Assembly (NCBI RefSeq): GCF_008180725.1
Contig: NZ_VTEV01000001.1
Location: 713,269-777,268, forward strand
Direction: 5' to 3'
Length of the DNA stretch: 64,000 bases
Origin: Sutcliffiella horikoshii
GTDB lineage: Bacteria; Bacillota; Bacilli; Bacillales; Bacillaceae_I
Every line of letters starts with the position of its first letter. The first letter of the stretch is position 1. The notes beneath the pieces were generated by a model, which was given only the letters and a program-made list of their open reading frames with translations, was not told the DNA's origin and did no database searches. Shown piece after piece: positions 17,904 to 26,887 of this stretch. Position numbers and translations under genes: made by a program.

Positions 17904-18004
17904 CTTAAAACCCCTCTTCCTGTTTTGAGTATTTATTTGGACCTGGTTCACAGCAACTGCTGGGAAACAGCCATTTTTCAAGAGGAATATTTCCTCTGTA
18001 AAAC

Positions 18005-20107
18005 CTAATTTTGAACGATTTCAAAACCTGTAGTATTTTCAACAATTGTTAGTTCTACATTTCCTTCAGCACTCTTTTTAGCTAAAAGGGACAGAAAACC
18101 TTCACCAATTTTAACCTTCTCTACATCAAGTTCATTCATTCCGTTTGGAAGTAATGGAGATATAGAGATTTTCTTTTCCAAAGCATCAGGGAAAAGACCT
18201 AAGATTGTTTGAACAAATACAAGTGGTGTTCCCGCAGCCCATGCTTGCGGCGAACAAGCAACTGGATATTTAACCGCTTTGCCAACAGATTTATCATATC
18301 CACAGAATAATTCTGGAAGACGGTCATATTCGAAATGGAAAGCAGCTTCGATAAGCCCTTCAATCACTAAGTTGGCAGCTTCCTGCCTCTGTACTTTAGA
18401 CATTCCTAATAACACCATGCTATTATCATGCGGCCAAATACTCCCGTCATGGTAACTCATTGGGTTATAACCCGCTTCCCCTGAGCCCATAGTACGAATT
18501 CCGAAACCTGAGAACATTTTGGGGGAGACCAGCGTCTCAATGACAGCAGTAGCCTTATCCTCATCGAGCATTTCAGAGAATAAAATATGTCCTGGGTTTG
18601 AAGTAATCGTTCCAACTTGTTGTTTATTTTTATCCAAAGCGATCGCATAGAAATTGACATCATCCATCCAGAATTCTTCATCAAACTTCTTTTTCAGCTT
18701 CTGGCTTTCTCCCCTTAATAATGCTGCCCTATTGGAATCCCCAAGCTTGTCATAAATCGATGCTATACCCATCTTTGCTTGATATACATATCCCTGAACT
18801 TCCGATAGTGCTATAGGCGTAGCAGCGTAATCTCCGTTTCGGTGAACAATTGAATCTCCAGAATCCTTCCATCCCTGATTGGCAATCCCTTTACTGGCTT
18901 CTTGATGATATTCAACAAACAAATCACCGTCGCGGTCACCATACTGGTCAATCCAAGTCAATGCAGCTTCAATATTTTCTCTTAGGTCCTCAACAACTTT
19001 AAAGTCCCCTGTCCATTTAACGTACTCAGTCAGAAGAATTAAGAATAATGGTGTTGCATCAATAGTTCCGTAATATGGAGTAAAGGGTATCTGCTCCGTA
19101 GTTGCAAGCTCCCCGTAACGAATCTCATGCATGATTTTTCCCGGTTGTTCATCCCTCCAAGGGTCTACTTTTGACCCCTGTTTACTAGCCATTGTATAGA
19201 GGGTACCTTTTGCCACTTCCGGTTGGAAAGCAAGCATTTGGAGAGCTGCGATTAGACTGTCCCTTCCAAAAGGAACCCCAAACCAAGGTAGCCCTGCAAC
19301 AGGAAACTTGCCATATCCAAGGTCTGTCAATAATACTCTCAAATCCCCGAGACCACGATCTATGAGACGTTGTAATGGAAGCCAATCCGTTTTCACCTTT
19401 GTGACGTTGGTATTCCAGTTAATATAGGATTCTTTCAACTTCTCTAAAGCAATAGTAGCCGAAAGAATATCATCTGACTTTTCTTCACCATGTTGCGGTT
19501 GTATCTTGAAAGTGACAGTCTGTTCTTCTTCATGGTTTAACTTAAACTGAAAGAAAACTTCTCCTTTTTCTCCATCAATGCAGTGCGCATCCTTGTCCCA
19601 TTCAATATATGTCCGCCTTGAAAGATTGTCTGCACCTTCATAGTGAAAGGTCATCGTTTCTCCATCCACTGTTTGTCCAGTTCTTTTTCCAGTTTCTCCA
19701 TTTTGAAACCCTCGAACAATGAACATATCAGCGAAGTCCACGTCCATATGAACGCTCAAATCAAAATTTACACGCTTAGGGTAATAGTTTTTCAATGTCA
19801 GAGATTCGTAGAATACATCATTATAGATAAAACGGGTACGTTTAATCTCAACGGACTCTCTCCATAATATAAGTTTGCTATCCCTCTCCATATGTGGATT
19901 GGTCATAAGAATTGTCGCCTTATAATTTTCTGCTGCATCAGAGTGTAGCAGAATAGGTTCTTCGCCATTAATCTTTAGATCCAACTTGCTCAAAAACCGT
20001 GTATCTTTTGTATACAACCCCAGTCCGTAAGGGTGCTGCTCAGGAATATTTCCATTTGTGTCTGTAAGTAAAAACAAGTCATTTTCTTTTATTACTCTAT
20101 AATCCAT
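18005..20107 (-). CDS. Amylo-alpha-1,6-glucosidase-type glycoside hydrolase
   Basis: 700 residues. An N-terminal beta-rich debranching-enzyme domain (about 1-210; GLYTKDTRFLSKLDLKING) is followed by an (alpha/alpha)6 barrel (about 250-690; PWFGVPFGRDSLIAALQML, GWKDSGDSIVH, SYHDGSIWPHDNSMVLLG). It has no signal peptide, so it acts in the cytosol on imported sugar. Such proteins are annotated as glycogen-debranching-type glucosidases, but their true substrates vary and some act on short oligosaccharides. AGGAGG precedes the ATG. Two LacI-type operators sit 30-90 bp upstream, so the LacI protein probably controls this gene and the transporter behind it. It is the first gene of the operon. Confidence 0.85.
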   Translation of the reverse strand: MDYRVIKENDLFLLTDTNGNIPEQHPYGLGLYTKDTRFLSKLDLKINGEEPILLHSDAAENYKATILMTNPHMERDSKLILWRESVEIKRTRFIYNDVFYESLTLKNYYPKRVNFDLSVHMDVDFADMFIVRGFQNGETGKRTGQTVDGETMTFHYEGADNLSRRTYIEWDKDAHCIDGEKGEVFFQFKLNHEEEQTVTFKIQPQHGEEKSDDILSATIALEKLKESYINWNTNVTKVKTDWLPLQRLIDRGLGDLRVLLTDLGYGKFPVAGLPWFGVPFGRDSLIAALQMLAFQPEVAKGTLYTMASKQGSKVDPWRDEQPGKIMHEIRYGELATTEQIPFTPYYGTIDATPLFLILLTEYVKWTGDFKVVEDLRENIEAALTWIDQYGDRDGDLFVEYHQEASKGIANQGWKDSGDSIVHRNGDYAATPIALSEVQGYVYQAKMGIASIYDKLGDSNRAALLRGESQKLKKKFDEEFWMDDVNFYAIALDKNKQQVGTITSNPGHILFSEMLDEDKATAVIETLVSPKMFSGFGIRTMGSGEAGYNPMSYHDGSIWPHDNSMVLLGMSKVQRQEAANLVIEGLIEAAFHFEYDRLPELFCGYDKSVGKAVKYPVACSPQAWAAGTPLVFVQTILGLFPDALEKKISISPLLPNGMNELDVEKVKIGEGFLSLLAKKSAEGNVELTIVENTTGFEIVQN

Positions 20108-20136
20108 CGTCCTACCTCCTAGGTGCTAATGAGCAT

Positions 20137-20150
20137 CCGAAACGTTTTGG
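20137..20150. promoter_or_regulatory. LacI-family operator 1
   Basis: CCGAAACGTTTTGG, the exact reverse complement of the sites at 20182 and 21244. It lies 30 bp upstream of the hydrolase start. Confidence 0.75.
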
Positions 20151-20181
20151 TTTTTAGGTAAAAATAAAACCGCATATTCTC

Positions 20182-20195
20182 CCAAAACGTTTCGG
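20182..20195. promoter_or_regulatory. LacI-family operator 2
   Basis: CCAAAACGTTTCGG, 45 bp (centre to centre) from operator 1, a spacing that could allow two dimers to bind the hydrolase promoter. Confidence 0.75.
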
Positions 20196-20228
20196 ATTTT
20201 CTGCTTGTAAAAAAGCACTTGCAGTGCC

Positions 20229-21233
20229 TTATTTTGTTGATTCTCTAATAATGAGCTTTGTATCAATTAACTTTGCATGAGACTGTTCTTTTCCCTCCAG
20301 CATATCTAAAAGGAGGATTGCTGCTTCAAATCCTAATTTGAACTTATCTTGTCGTATTGTTGATAAACTTGGATTAGAATAGGAGGCAAGCATAATATCA
20401 TCATAGCCAATAACCGCGATGTCGTCCGGTACTTTCTTCCCTATTTTTTTTACTGCCTTTAGTACACCTAGCCCCATTAAATCACTTGCGCAAAATACTG
20501 CTGTAATCTCAGGATGTTCCGTCAAAAGTTCCACTGCAACTTCTTCTGCTACTTTCTCTTTAAAATCTCCATTTTTAATCCATTCTGGTCTATATGTCAG
20601 TTGCTCATTAGCCAACATTTCCATATACCCTTTTAATCGTCGGATACTTACATCTGCCTTTTCATGTCCGTTTATCATGGCAATATTTTTATGGCCTTGT
20701 TCAATCAAATGGGCAACTGCTTTTTTTGCACCTTCTACATTGTCCGTCGTAACATAGCCTACTGTTGCTGATTCCTTTGGGATATCCACTAGAACGCAAG
20801 GGATGTCACTTTCAACAACCTCTTGCAGATATGGATCATCTGTTTTTATACCTTGCAATATCACGCCATCTACTCTACGTTCTCTGCAAAGCTGAGTATA
20901 GGTCTTTTGGCTTTGTTTTGATGATGTAGTACTAAAAAGTACAAGATCATAATCAGAGTTAGCAGATGCTTCATTAATTCCACAAAGAACTTCAAATGTG
21001 AAATTATCCTTGACTCCTTCTCTATTCATATCAGAAACAAGGAGTCCAATTGTTTTTGACTTTTTCATCACAAGACTTCTGGCAACTGAATTTGGACTGT
21101 AGTTTAATTCCTTAGCTACTTCCTCGATTCTTTGTCTTGTCTTTTTGCTCACATCACTATAACCATTTAAAGCTCTGGAAACAGTTGTGACAGAAACACC
21201 AGCTACTTTTGCAATATCTTTTATAGTCGTCAT
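20229..21233 (-). CDS. LacI/GalR-family transcriptional regulator of the sugar cluster
   Basis: 334 residues. The N-terminal helix-turn-helix and hinge (TIKDIAKVAGVSVTTVSRAL, then ELNYSPNSVARSLV) is followed by a periplasmic-binding-like effector domain. The longest frame begins 35 codons earlier, but that extension contains operator 3; the ATG at 21233 has GGGAGG seven bases upstream and matches the family start. It is transcribed towards the hydrolase and transporter genes, with its own operator between promoter and start, so it likely represses itself and the operon until a sugar binds. A catabolite-type site overlaps its -35. Confidence 0.93.
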   Translation of the reverse strand: MTTIKDIAKVAGVSVTTVSRALNGYSDVSKKTRQRIEEVAKELNYSPNSVARSLVMKKSKTIGLLVSDMNREGVKDNFTFEVLCGINEASANSDYDLVLFSTTSSKQSQKTYTQLCRERRVDGVILQGIKTDDPYLQEVVESDIPCVLVDIPKESATVGYVTTDNVEGAKKAVAHLIEQGHKNIAMINGHEKADVSIRRLKGYMEMLANEQLTYRPEWIKNGDFKEKVAEEVAVELLTEHPEITAVFCASDLMGLGVLKAVKKIGKKVPDDIAVIGYDDIMLASYSNPSLSTIRQDKFKLGFEAAILLLDMLEGKEQSHAKLIDTKLIIRESTK

Positions 21234-21243
21234 GGTCTTCCTC

Positions 21244-21257
21244 CCAAAACGTTTCGG
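21244..21257. promoter_or_regulatory. LacI-family operator 3 (autoregulatory)
   Basis: CCAAAACGTTTCGG, identical to operator 2, ten bases upstream of the lacI-type start codon and overlapping the approach to its ribosome site. Confidence 0.75.
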
Positions 21258-21273
21258 ATAATTTGTTACTTGA

Positions 21274-21303
21274 ATCGTAACACGTTTCTGAAAGCGATTG
21301 CAA
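21274..21303 (-). promoter_or_regulatory. Promoter of the LacI-type gene with a cre-like site
   Basis: TTGCAA (21298-21303) and TACGAT (21274-21279), spacer 18 bp, on the minus strand. TGAAAGCGATTGCA (21289-21302) overlaps the -35 and differs from the CcpA cre consensus at one position, so carbon catabolite repression is plausible. Confidence 0.45.
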
Positions 21304-21323
21304 TAGTTTTTTAAAAAATTTAT

Positions 21324-21350
21324 AAAAAAAGAGACCATCTAATGGCCTCT
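21324..21350 (-). terminator. Terminator of ktrD
   Basis: Minus-strand stem AGAGGCCAT/ATGGTCTCT with loop TAG, followed by a run of seven T. Confidence 0.85.
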
Positions 21351-21367
21351 ATAGGAATCATTTATGA

Positions 21368-22726
21368 TCATCCAATAATAACTCGCTCTACCGGATAATG
21401 ATAGTTCGGTGGTTTTTGTTTGCTTTCAAGAATGAACAGGAATGTTAGCAATCCCACTCTTCCAATAAACATTAAACAGATAATGATAAACTTGCCTAAA
21501 GTAGATAAATCTGGGGTGATTCCCATTGAAAGTCCAGTTGTTCCGAACGCTGAACAGACTTCAAATATGATTTGAATCAACGCAAACTCTTCAGTGACAC
21601 TAAGAATGATGATAGCTGATGAACATATTAAAATGGCTAGCAAAAGTACGACCAGCGACTTAATAATATCCTCCTCATGTATTTCTCTTCCAAAAATTTT
21701 TATGTTTTTATTCCCTCTTGCAAAGTGAAATAAAAATAATATATTTAAAGCAAATGTGGTCGTTCTAATACCACCGCCAACGGAACTAGGCGATGCACCA
21801 ATGAACATAAGCCCACACATTACTAAAAGAGTGGAAAGGCCAAATTCGCTGACATCCATAGTCGCCAGGCCACCACTTCTTGTAGTAACCGATTGGAATA
21901 ACGCATAAAATAAAGATTCATGCCAGCTCATCCCTTTAAAATAAGCGTTTGATTCCAGTATGATGATAACAAGTGCACCCAAAGTAATTAAACAAGCAAA
22001 CGTTATGCATGTAATTTTCGTGAATAAAGAAAAGCGGAACCTTCCATTTTTATGCATGATGAATTCTTTTACTTCCACTAACACAGGAAAACCGATAGCA
22101 CCAGCAGTAATTAAGATCATCACAATGAATTGGACGAAATAATCATTTGCAAAAGGAATAAGTGATTGGCCGGTAATGTCAAATCCTCCATTAGTCGTCG
22201 CACTTACAGATGCAAAGAAGCCATGAAAATACGCTTCCTGCCATGAATCAAAATGGGATAAGAAATAGGTACCTAAAATAAGTGCTCCCAGCAATTCAAT
22301 AGTGAGAATCAAAAAAAGAATCTGCTTTATCAGCTTTACGATACCTGACAGATTTGACTGGTTTTGGTCAATCATCATCAGCCTTCTCTCTTTTAGACCT
22401 ATTTTACGTCCTAAGATAAGCCAGATAAAGGTACCAACTGCCATAACCCCCACACCGCCGAATTGCAGAACAAACGCCAAAATAAAGATTCCCGGCACTG
22501 TAAACGTCTCTACTGTATTTAATACTGTCAAGCCAGTTACGCTAACTGCGCTAACTGCAGTAAAGAGCGCATTGATAAAGCTCCAATCGACTCCCTCGTA
22601 CCTTGCAACAGGAAGACTAAGAAGACTTACTGCAATAACGACAGCAATAAAGTAAAAACTAACAATGAGTTGTGCAGGCGATAAATTATTTACTTTTTTG
22701 CTTACTGAATTTTTTAATGTAGTCAT
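21368..22726 (-). CDS. ktrD: Ktr-type K+ (Na+-coupled) transporter membrane subunit
   Basis: 452 residues, TrkH/KtrB family with four pore repeats. The filter-like stretches are visible: VTGLTVL, TTNGGFDIT, TTRSGGLAT and GTTGLSMGI. It imports potassium, normally with a cytosolic RCK partner (KtrC), which is not in this window. The ATG at 22726 has AAAGGG five bases upstream; a TTG seven codons earlier lacks a site. The order kinE ... ktrD ... sspD corresponds to B. subtilis (ykrM), with the sugar cluster inserted between kinE and ktrD here. It ends at a clear terminator. Confidence 0.9.
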   Translation of the reverse strand: MTTLKNSVSKKVNNLSPAQLIVSFYFIAVVIAVSLLSLPVARYEGVDWSFINALFTAVSAVSVTGLTVLNTVETFTVPGIFILAFVLQFGGVGVMAVGTFIWLILGRKIGLKERRLMMIDQNQSNLSGIVKLIKQILFLILTIELLGALILGTYFLSHFDSWQEAYFHGFFASVSATTNGGFDITGQSLIPFANDYFVQFIVMILITAGAIGFPVLVEVKEFIMHKNGRFRFSLFTKITCITFACLITLGALVIIILESNAYFKGMSWHESLFYALFQSVTTRSGGLATMDVSEFGLSTLLVMCGLMFIGASPSSVGGGIRTTTFALNILFLFHFARGNKNIKIFGREIHEEDIIKSLVVLLLAILICSSAIIILSVTEEFALIQIIFEVCSAFGTTGLSMGITPDLSTLGKFIIICLMFIGRVGLLTFLFILESKQKPPNYHYPVERVIIG

Positions 22727-22808
22727 AATTGCCCTTTCACATAACAATAAATCTTAATCGTGTTAACTAATCCCCACTTATATTACAGTATTTGTCTAAT
22801 ACATTCCA

Positions 22809-22837
22809 GTATTGATTAGAAAGAATATCTCATACTA
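22809..22837 (+). promoter_or_regulatory. Candidate forespore (SigG) promoter of sspD
   Basis: -10 CATACTA (22831-22837) matches the SigF/SigG consensus; -35 AGTATT (22809-22814), spacer 16. Fits the expected forespore expression of an alpha/beta spore protein. Confidence 0.55.
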
Positions 22838-22885
22838 ATTTTACAGCTTTCATATAGGAAGCTGAACATAAAAGGAGTGATAAAA

Positions 22886-23074
22886 ATGGCACGTAGCAAT
22901 AAATTACTCGTACCTGGAATCGAGCAAGCTCTTGACCAAATTAAATATGAGATTGCTCAAGAATTTGGTGTATCTCTTGGTTCTGACACTGCTGCACGCT
23001 CCAATGGATCTGTTGGTGGAGAAATCACTAAACGCCTAGTAGCACAAGCACAATCTCAAATTAACGGAAAATAA
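22886..23074 (+). CDS. sspD: Alpha/beta-type small acid-soluble spore protein
   Basis: 62 residues, full length. It coats and protects spore DNA in the forespore and is degraded at germination by the Gpr protease; the cleavage region EIAQEFGV is at residues 23-30. The C-terminal [18 protein letters not shown] is the second conserved DNA-contact block. The ATG at 22886 has AAAGGAG at optimal spacing; three extra in-frame codons upstream lack a site. Position between ktrD and rsgI-sigI, and the [18 protein letters not shown] start, point to SspD. Confidence 0.95.
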   Translation: MARSNKLLVPGIEQALDQIKYEIAQEFGVSLGSDTAARSNGSVGGEITKRLVAQAQSQINGK

Positions 23075-23091
23075 TTTAATAAGAATGGATA

Positions 23092-23118
23092 GAACCCAGA
23101 GTAAGTTACTCTGGGTTC
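23092..23118 (+). terminator. Hairpin downstream of sspD
   Basis: Perfect 13-bp inverted repeat GAACCCAGAGTAA/TTACTCTGGGTTC around one base. There is no T run after it, so it may stabilise the mRNA 3' end as well as terminate. Confidence 0.65.
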
Positions 23119-23162
23119 CACTTATGTAGATGCTAGCTGTTATTTAATATGGGTGAAAAACG

Positions 23163-24332
23163 TTACCTATCGTTCCGGTTGTCTTTCCCCTTTTTTTCAT
23201 CTTTCCTGTCTGATTGCTTTTCTTCGCTTTTGTTTTTTCTATCTTCTTGCTTTTCTTTTCTATCTTCTCGCTCTTCTTCCCTTTTTTCTTTTCTATCTTC
23301 TTGCTTTTCTTTTCTAACTTCTCGCTCTTCTTCTCTTTTTTCTTTGCGTTCTTCTTGTTTTTCTTTTCTAACTTCTCGCTCTTCTTTCCTTTTTTCTTTC
23401 CTATCTTCTTGCTTTTGTTCTCTCTCTATTTTCCGGTCCTCTTGTTCCTTCTTCCGATCCTCTTGTCGATCTTTTTTCTGTTCCTGCCATTCTTCACGCT
23501 CTTTTTTAACCGCTTCTTTTTCGCTCTTCTTTATTTCTACAAAACTTGGCGGACCACTTTTCTCTTCTTTTGCATTGGTATGCTTGATTTCAAGTGGTTT
23601 TTGGTTCAGTGGCATAGTCGGTACAGGTTCTGACTTGGACGTATCTTCGTTATCGACCAATTCTGTTTTTTGTTCTTTTTGAATGTATTTTCCCGGAGAA
23701 ATACCTTCTTTTAATGCATCCGAACGTTCTTCAATCGTAGTTTCCAATGTTGTAATACTAACCTTATCTTCTTGAACTTTTTCAGAAATGGTCGTTATCT
23801 TATTCTGCATCAACGTTTTCCAGTCAGAATTAGTTTCATGAGATAGAACAGATGCTATAAGTACTTCACTGTTTTCAGTTAAAAAGCCCTTTTGTCGAAA
23901 AGCATCAAAAATTTGTGATGACACGCTTGCGATATCCTGTTTCTCCCAATTTTCCAATTGGTTGATAATGTCTTCGCCTTCTTTATTATATGCTTCCATG
24001 GAGATAACCTTCATATCTTTATTTATACCTAGTTCAATACTTGGATTAACGTCAACGGAGACGTACGCATACACTTGGTTACTTGCATATTTAGGATACA
24101 AAGAAAAAGCTAAAATAATAGCAGTCATAACACTGATTAAAACCCATTTTCCGCGTAAGCCCAAGGTTAATTTCCCTTTTTTCGCGGTCTCTGTCCTATG
24201 CAAAGGAAAAAAAACGATTTCCTCTCCTAAATCTACTTGCCCCTTTTGTTTTCTTGACTTTAAAAACTCACCCTCAGGGGTCAGAATGGTGACATGTTCA
24301 TCATGAACTTCGAGCACAATCCCTTTTTTCAC
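23163..24332 (-). CDS. rsgI: Anti-sigma-I factor RsgI with a long charged tail
   Basis: 389 residues. An N-terminal SigI-binding domain (1-55, MKKGIVLEVHDEHVTILTPE) is followed by one membrane segment (about 63-80). The extracytoplasmic RsgI domain (YVSVDVNPSIELGINKDMKV, 90-220) and a linker come next. From about residue 270 to the end the protein is almost only Glu, Lys, Arg, Asp and Gln in tandem repeats (EEREVRKEKQEDRKEKR type). RsgI holds SigI at the membrane until heat or envelope stress. The GTG start has GGGG nine bases upstream, and the gene overlaps sigI by 32 bp. The tail predicts a long single helix or coiled coil reaching into the wall. Confidence 0.92.
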   Translation of the reverse strand: MKKGIVLEVHDEHVTILTPEGEFLKSRKQKGQVDLGEEIVFFPLHRTETAKKGKLTLGLRGKWVLISVMTAIILAFSLYPKYASNQVYAYVSVDVNPSIELGINKDMKVISMEAYNKEGEDIINQLENWEKQDIASVSSQIFDAFRQKGFLTENSEVLIASVLSHETNSDWKTLMQNKITTISEKVQEDKVSITTLETTIEERSDALKEGISPGKYIQKEQKTELVDNEDTSKSEPVPTMPLNQKPLEIKHTNAKEEKSGPPSFVEIKKSEKEAVKKEREEWQEQKKDRQEDRKKEQEDRKIEREQKQEDRKEKRKEEREVRKEKQEERKEKREEEREVRKEKQEDRKEKREEEREDRKEKQEDRKNKSEEKQSDRKDEKKGKDNRNDR

Positions 24333-25083
24333 TCGTAATCGCCCCTTTTAAATAATCTTTCAAATATATATAATCCCCCGATAATATAATGGAAACGGCA
24401 ATGATGTATTTTCGGTTGCGTTCTATTGTTTTCCTACTCACATCCACCAAGCCTTCCAACTGCTTCATTGGCAGCATTTTCTTTTCAAACAGATGGTTTT
24501 TCAAGTCTTGGTTTTGTACAAGTGTATGTGCAACCTCAATGGCATTTTGTCTTGCATCCGAATGCTTAGGAGAGCATTCCAAAAGATCTGCAAAGCTAAG
24601 GCCAAAATCATTTAACACCGTTTGATAATACTTTATCTCTTCTCTTCGATGTTCTTGATCAATCTGTTTATTGAATTCTTCTACAGATAAAGTAGCTTCT
24701 ATTTTGTTAGAAGCATAATCGTCTTGATCTACTTCCTGCTCGGACATTGTAACGGTAAAGTTTTTGCTCTCTTTTCTTATATAGTCAATTACCCTTCGTT
24801 TAATGATGAGGTCTGCAAAAGAAATCAAGGAGCTGCCTTTATCTTTGGAGTATTTCTCTATCGCTTCATTAAAGGCTATCAATCCGATACTGAATTCGTC
24901 ATCCGTTTCACTAATATACCTTTTACACACGGATGACACTGCTTTAGCGATAAAAGGTTTATATTTATCAATCAAATTGTTTTGTAGTTGAATATTGCCA
25001 GCTTGTATTTCCAGCACTTCATCTTCAAGAGTCTTTGTGCGTCGTTTGCCGAATTTAAAAAGTAGGCTCAGCACCGGCTTCAC
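24301..25083 (-). CDS. sigI: RNA polymerase sigma factor SigI
   Basis: 260 residues, SigI class of the sigma-70 family: region 2 (NLIDKYKPFIAKAVSSVCKR, DEFSIGLIAFNEAIEKYS, SLISFADLIIKRRVIDYIRK) and a SigI-specific C-terminal domain ending in a helix-turn-helix (MKQLEGLVDVSRKTIERNRK). It starts at GTG, with GGAGG four to eight bases upstream. In B. subtilis SigI controls heat and cell-wall genes and its own operon with rsgI. The overlap with rsgI and the order sigI-rsgI-sspD are conserved. Confidence 0.93.
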   Translation of the reverse strand: MKPVLSLLFKFGKRRTKTLEDEVLEIQAGNIQLQNNLIDKYKPFIAKAVSSVCKRYISETDDEFSIGLIAFNEAIEKYSKDKGSSLISFADLIIKRRVIDYIRKESKNFTVTMSEQEVDQDDYASNKIEATLSVEEFNKQIDQEHRREEIKYYQTVLNDFGLSFADLLECSPKHSDARQNAIEVAHTLVQNQDLKNHLFEKKMLPMKQLEGLVDVSRKTIERNRKYIIAVSIILSGDYIYLKDYLKGAITSEKRDCARSS

Positions 25084-25562
25084 CTCTCCTCCTGCTTATC
25101 GTTTAACATATTATATAAATAAATGATTTCATAAGCATGTATTAAGAAGGAGGCTTTTTCATCTATAGAAAAAGTCACCTGTCCTATATATAAGGTGTAC
25201 TTTTATCTATAAAATGTCAATGTAAAAACCTGTTAAGCCGGGACTGGTTGTAATAATAAGTTAATATAAGTAACATTATTCCATCATCCGAATATTCAGA
25301 GGTTTTTTTCTTCCAAAAAAATAAGTGTTTTCCTTGTCGATTCAGTCGTTTTTTAGCGTTATTCTTTGTCCTCCTTTACCGCATTGGCCAATTATCATTG
25401 ACTAGTCACTTAAATGTTACGTGAATGTTTCAATTTTTTCGGGGGAGAGACAAAAAATAATTTTAGAATACTTCGAAATACCTACTATTCTTCTTCGAAT
25501 AGTTCTTTCGTTTCTTAAAAAAAACTACTAAATCCTTTTAGACTTTAGATGATTGGTTTATC
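25084..25562. other. Upstream region of sigI, no gene
   Basis: About 480 bp, AT-rich. It must contain the sigI promoter. I see a hairpin CTTTTTCATCTATAGAAAAAG at about 25152-25172 and AAGGAGG-like strings on both strands with no following start. There is no open frame I can support. Confidence 0.5.
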
Positions 25563-25668
25563 CCGTTGTTCCTTTCCTCAAATGGCTTCGCTTTCCTAGG
25601 GGCACTGTTGGAGGCTCACGGACCGCCCGCAGGCAAGCGAAGCGCATGGAACGGAAATCAGCCGTGAT
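25563..25668. repeat. Dispersed element copy C (rearranged)
   Basis: The left part CAAATGGCTTCGCTTTCCT and AGGGGC matches copies A and E. The right part GGACCGCCCGCAGGCAAGCG, then AACGGAAATCA, matches the ends of copies G and H. It looks like a fusion of both arms with the middle lost. Confidence 0.7.
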
Positions 25669-25682
25669 TTATGCTTTCTCAT

Positions 25683-26771
25683 CTATGATATATGGATGTG
25701 TTTCATTTGGTCATATTTATGTTCGTTATAGTACTTAACCATCATATCAGCTGTTACATGGAATGATGGGCAGTTAATATCAGCGTCATCAAGTAACATC
25801 CTTGCTTCACTACAATCAAAGCTTCCTTTCCATGTGAAATAATCGAGGGCCTCTCGTTCCACCTTCAGCCATTTTCTTGCTGTTGGAACGCGCAGGAATG
25901 TTCTTGCCAATGGGAGTGGTATAGATCCAGTTGGTGCCTTTTTTAAGAACTTCTCCATTAGAACGGTATAGGCTTCTCTAATTGAAATTGGCTCGGGGTT
26001 GGTCAAGTGTAGGGTCTTACCTTGAGCACGCTTTGAATGGGTCAGATAGCATGTACTTTTTACAATATAATCAATTGGGACAACGTTAAACTCCGCCTCT
26101 CCTTTTCCCAAATGGGGGATTAGTGGTAAAAACCGAAGGGAATGTAGAAAATTTAACATAAGATAAGGACCATCGAACTTGGTTGTTTCACCGGTTTGAC
26201 TATGCCCTTTTACTATTCCTGGACGAATGATGGTGATTGGAAGCTGTTCTTTTTCCCTATCCACTAATATTTCCGCTAAATATTTTGTTTCCTCATAGTG
26301 ATTTTTAAACGAAGCCTCATGTATTAATTCCTTTTCCCGTATCTTTCCTTCCCTTTTTCCAGCCACATAGGCGGTACTGAAATAGATAAACCTTTCAAGA
26401 TTCGTCAGTTTCTTTACCCATTTAAGCACTTGCTTTGTTCCGGTGACATTTACTTGATAGGCGATTTCTTTTTTAACTGCTAAATCATAGATCGCTGCAA
26501 GATGATAAACATAGTTTGTTTGTTCTTGTACTAGTTGTTGGTCTTCCGTATTCATATTTAAATCTGGTTGTGTAATATCCCCTTCCATAAGATGGAACGT
26601 TGTCTCAGGGAATTGCTGTTGATAAGTGTGGATGATAGGCACAGACATGCTTTTTTGGGTTGGCAATACTAATAAAAAAATATTGGTGACATTCTGTTTT
26701 GTTAATAACAATTCACGAACCAATTCTTGGCAAATAAATCCTGGGAATCCAGTAAAGAAGTAGCCACTCAT
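25683..26771 (-). CDS. SDR-family reductase (NAD-binding 4 / male-sterility type)
   Basis: 362 residues. The N-terminal glycine motif TGFPGFICQELV (8-19) is the nucleotide site and YEETKYLAE carries the catalytic Tyr-x-x-x-Lys. The whole protein has the extended-SDR architecture of thioester and fatty-acyl reductase domains but no carrier or adenylation domain. It may reduce an acyl thioester or act on a lipid or sugar; the substrate is unknown. AAAGGGTG precedes the ATG. It is divergent from ku across about 115 bp. Confidence 0.8.
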   Translation of the reverse strand: MSGYFFTGFPGFICQELVRELLLTKQNVTNIFLLVLPTQKSMSVPIIHTYQQQFPETTFHLMEGDITQPDLNMNTEDQQLVQEQTNYVYHLAAIYDLAVKKEIAYQVNVTGTKQVLKWVKKLTNLERFIYFSTAYVAGKREGKIREKELIHEASFKNHYEETKYLAEILVDREKEQLPITIIRPGIVKGHSQTGETTKFDGPYLMLNFLHSLRFLPLIPHLGKGEAEFNVVPIDYIVKSTCYLTHSKRAQGKTLHLTNPEPISIREAYTVLMEKFLKKAPTGSIPLPLARTFLRVPTARKWLKVEREALDYFTWKGSFDCSEARMLLDDADINCPSFHVTADMMVKYYNEHKYDQMKHIHIS

Positions 26772-26887
26772 ATCAAAACACCCTTTCCAATAATTTTCAT
26801 ATTCATCTTTTACATTAAGGATAAACTACAATGGAGCACCTGAATAGTGCTTTTGTCAAAATATTAAGATAACTTAGGTGATAAAGC

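Noticed and set aside
23149-23682. Plus-strand open frames of Ser/Phe-rich protein
   Set aside because: They are the reverse complement of the rsgI charge repeats, have no ribosome site, and give a low-complexity product.
25553-25738. Short frame across repeat copy C
   Set aside because: It is a repeat-derived frame without initiation signals.
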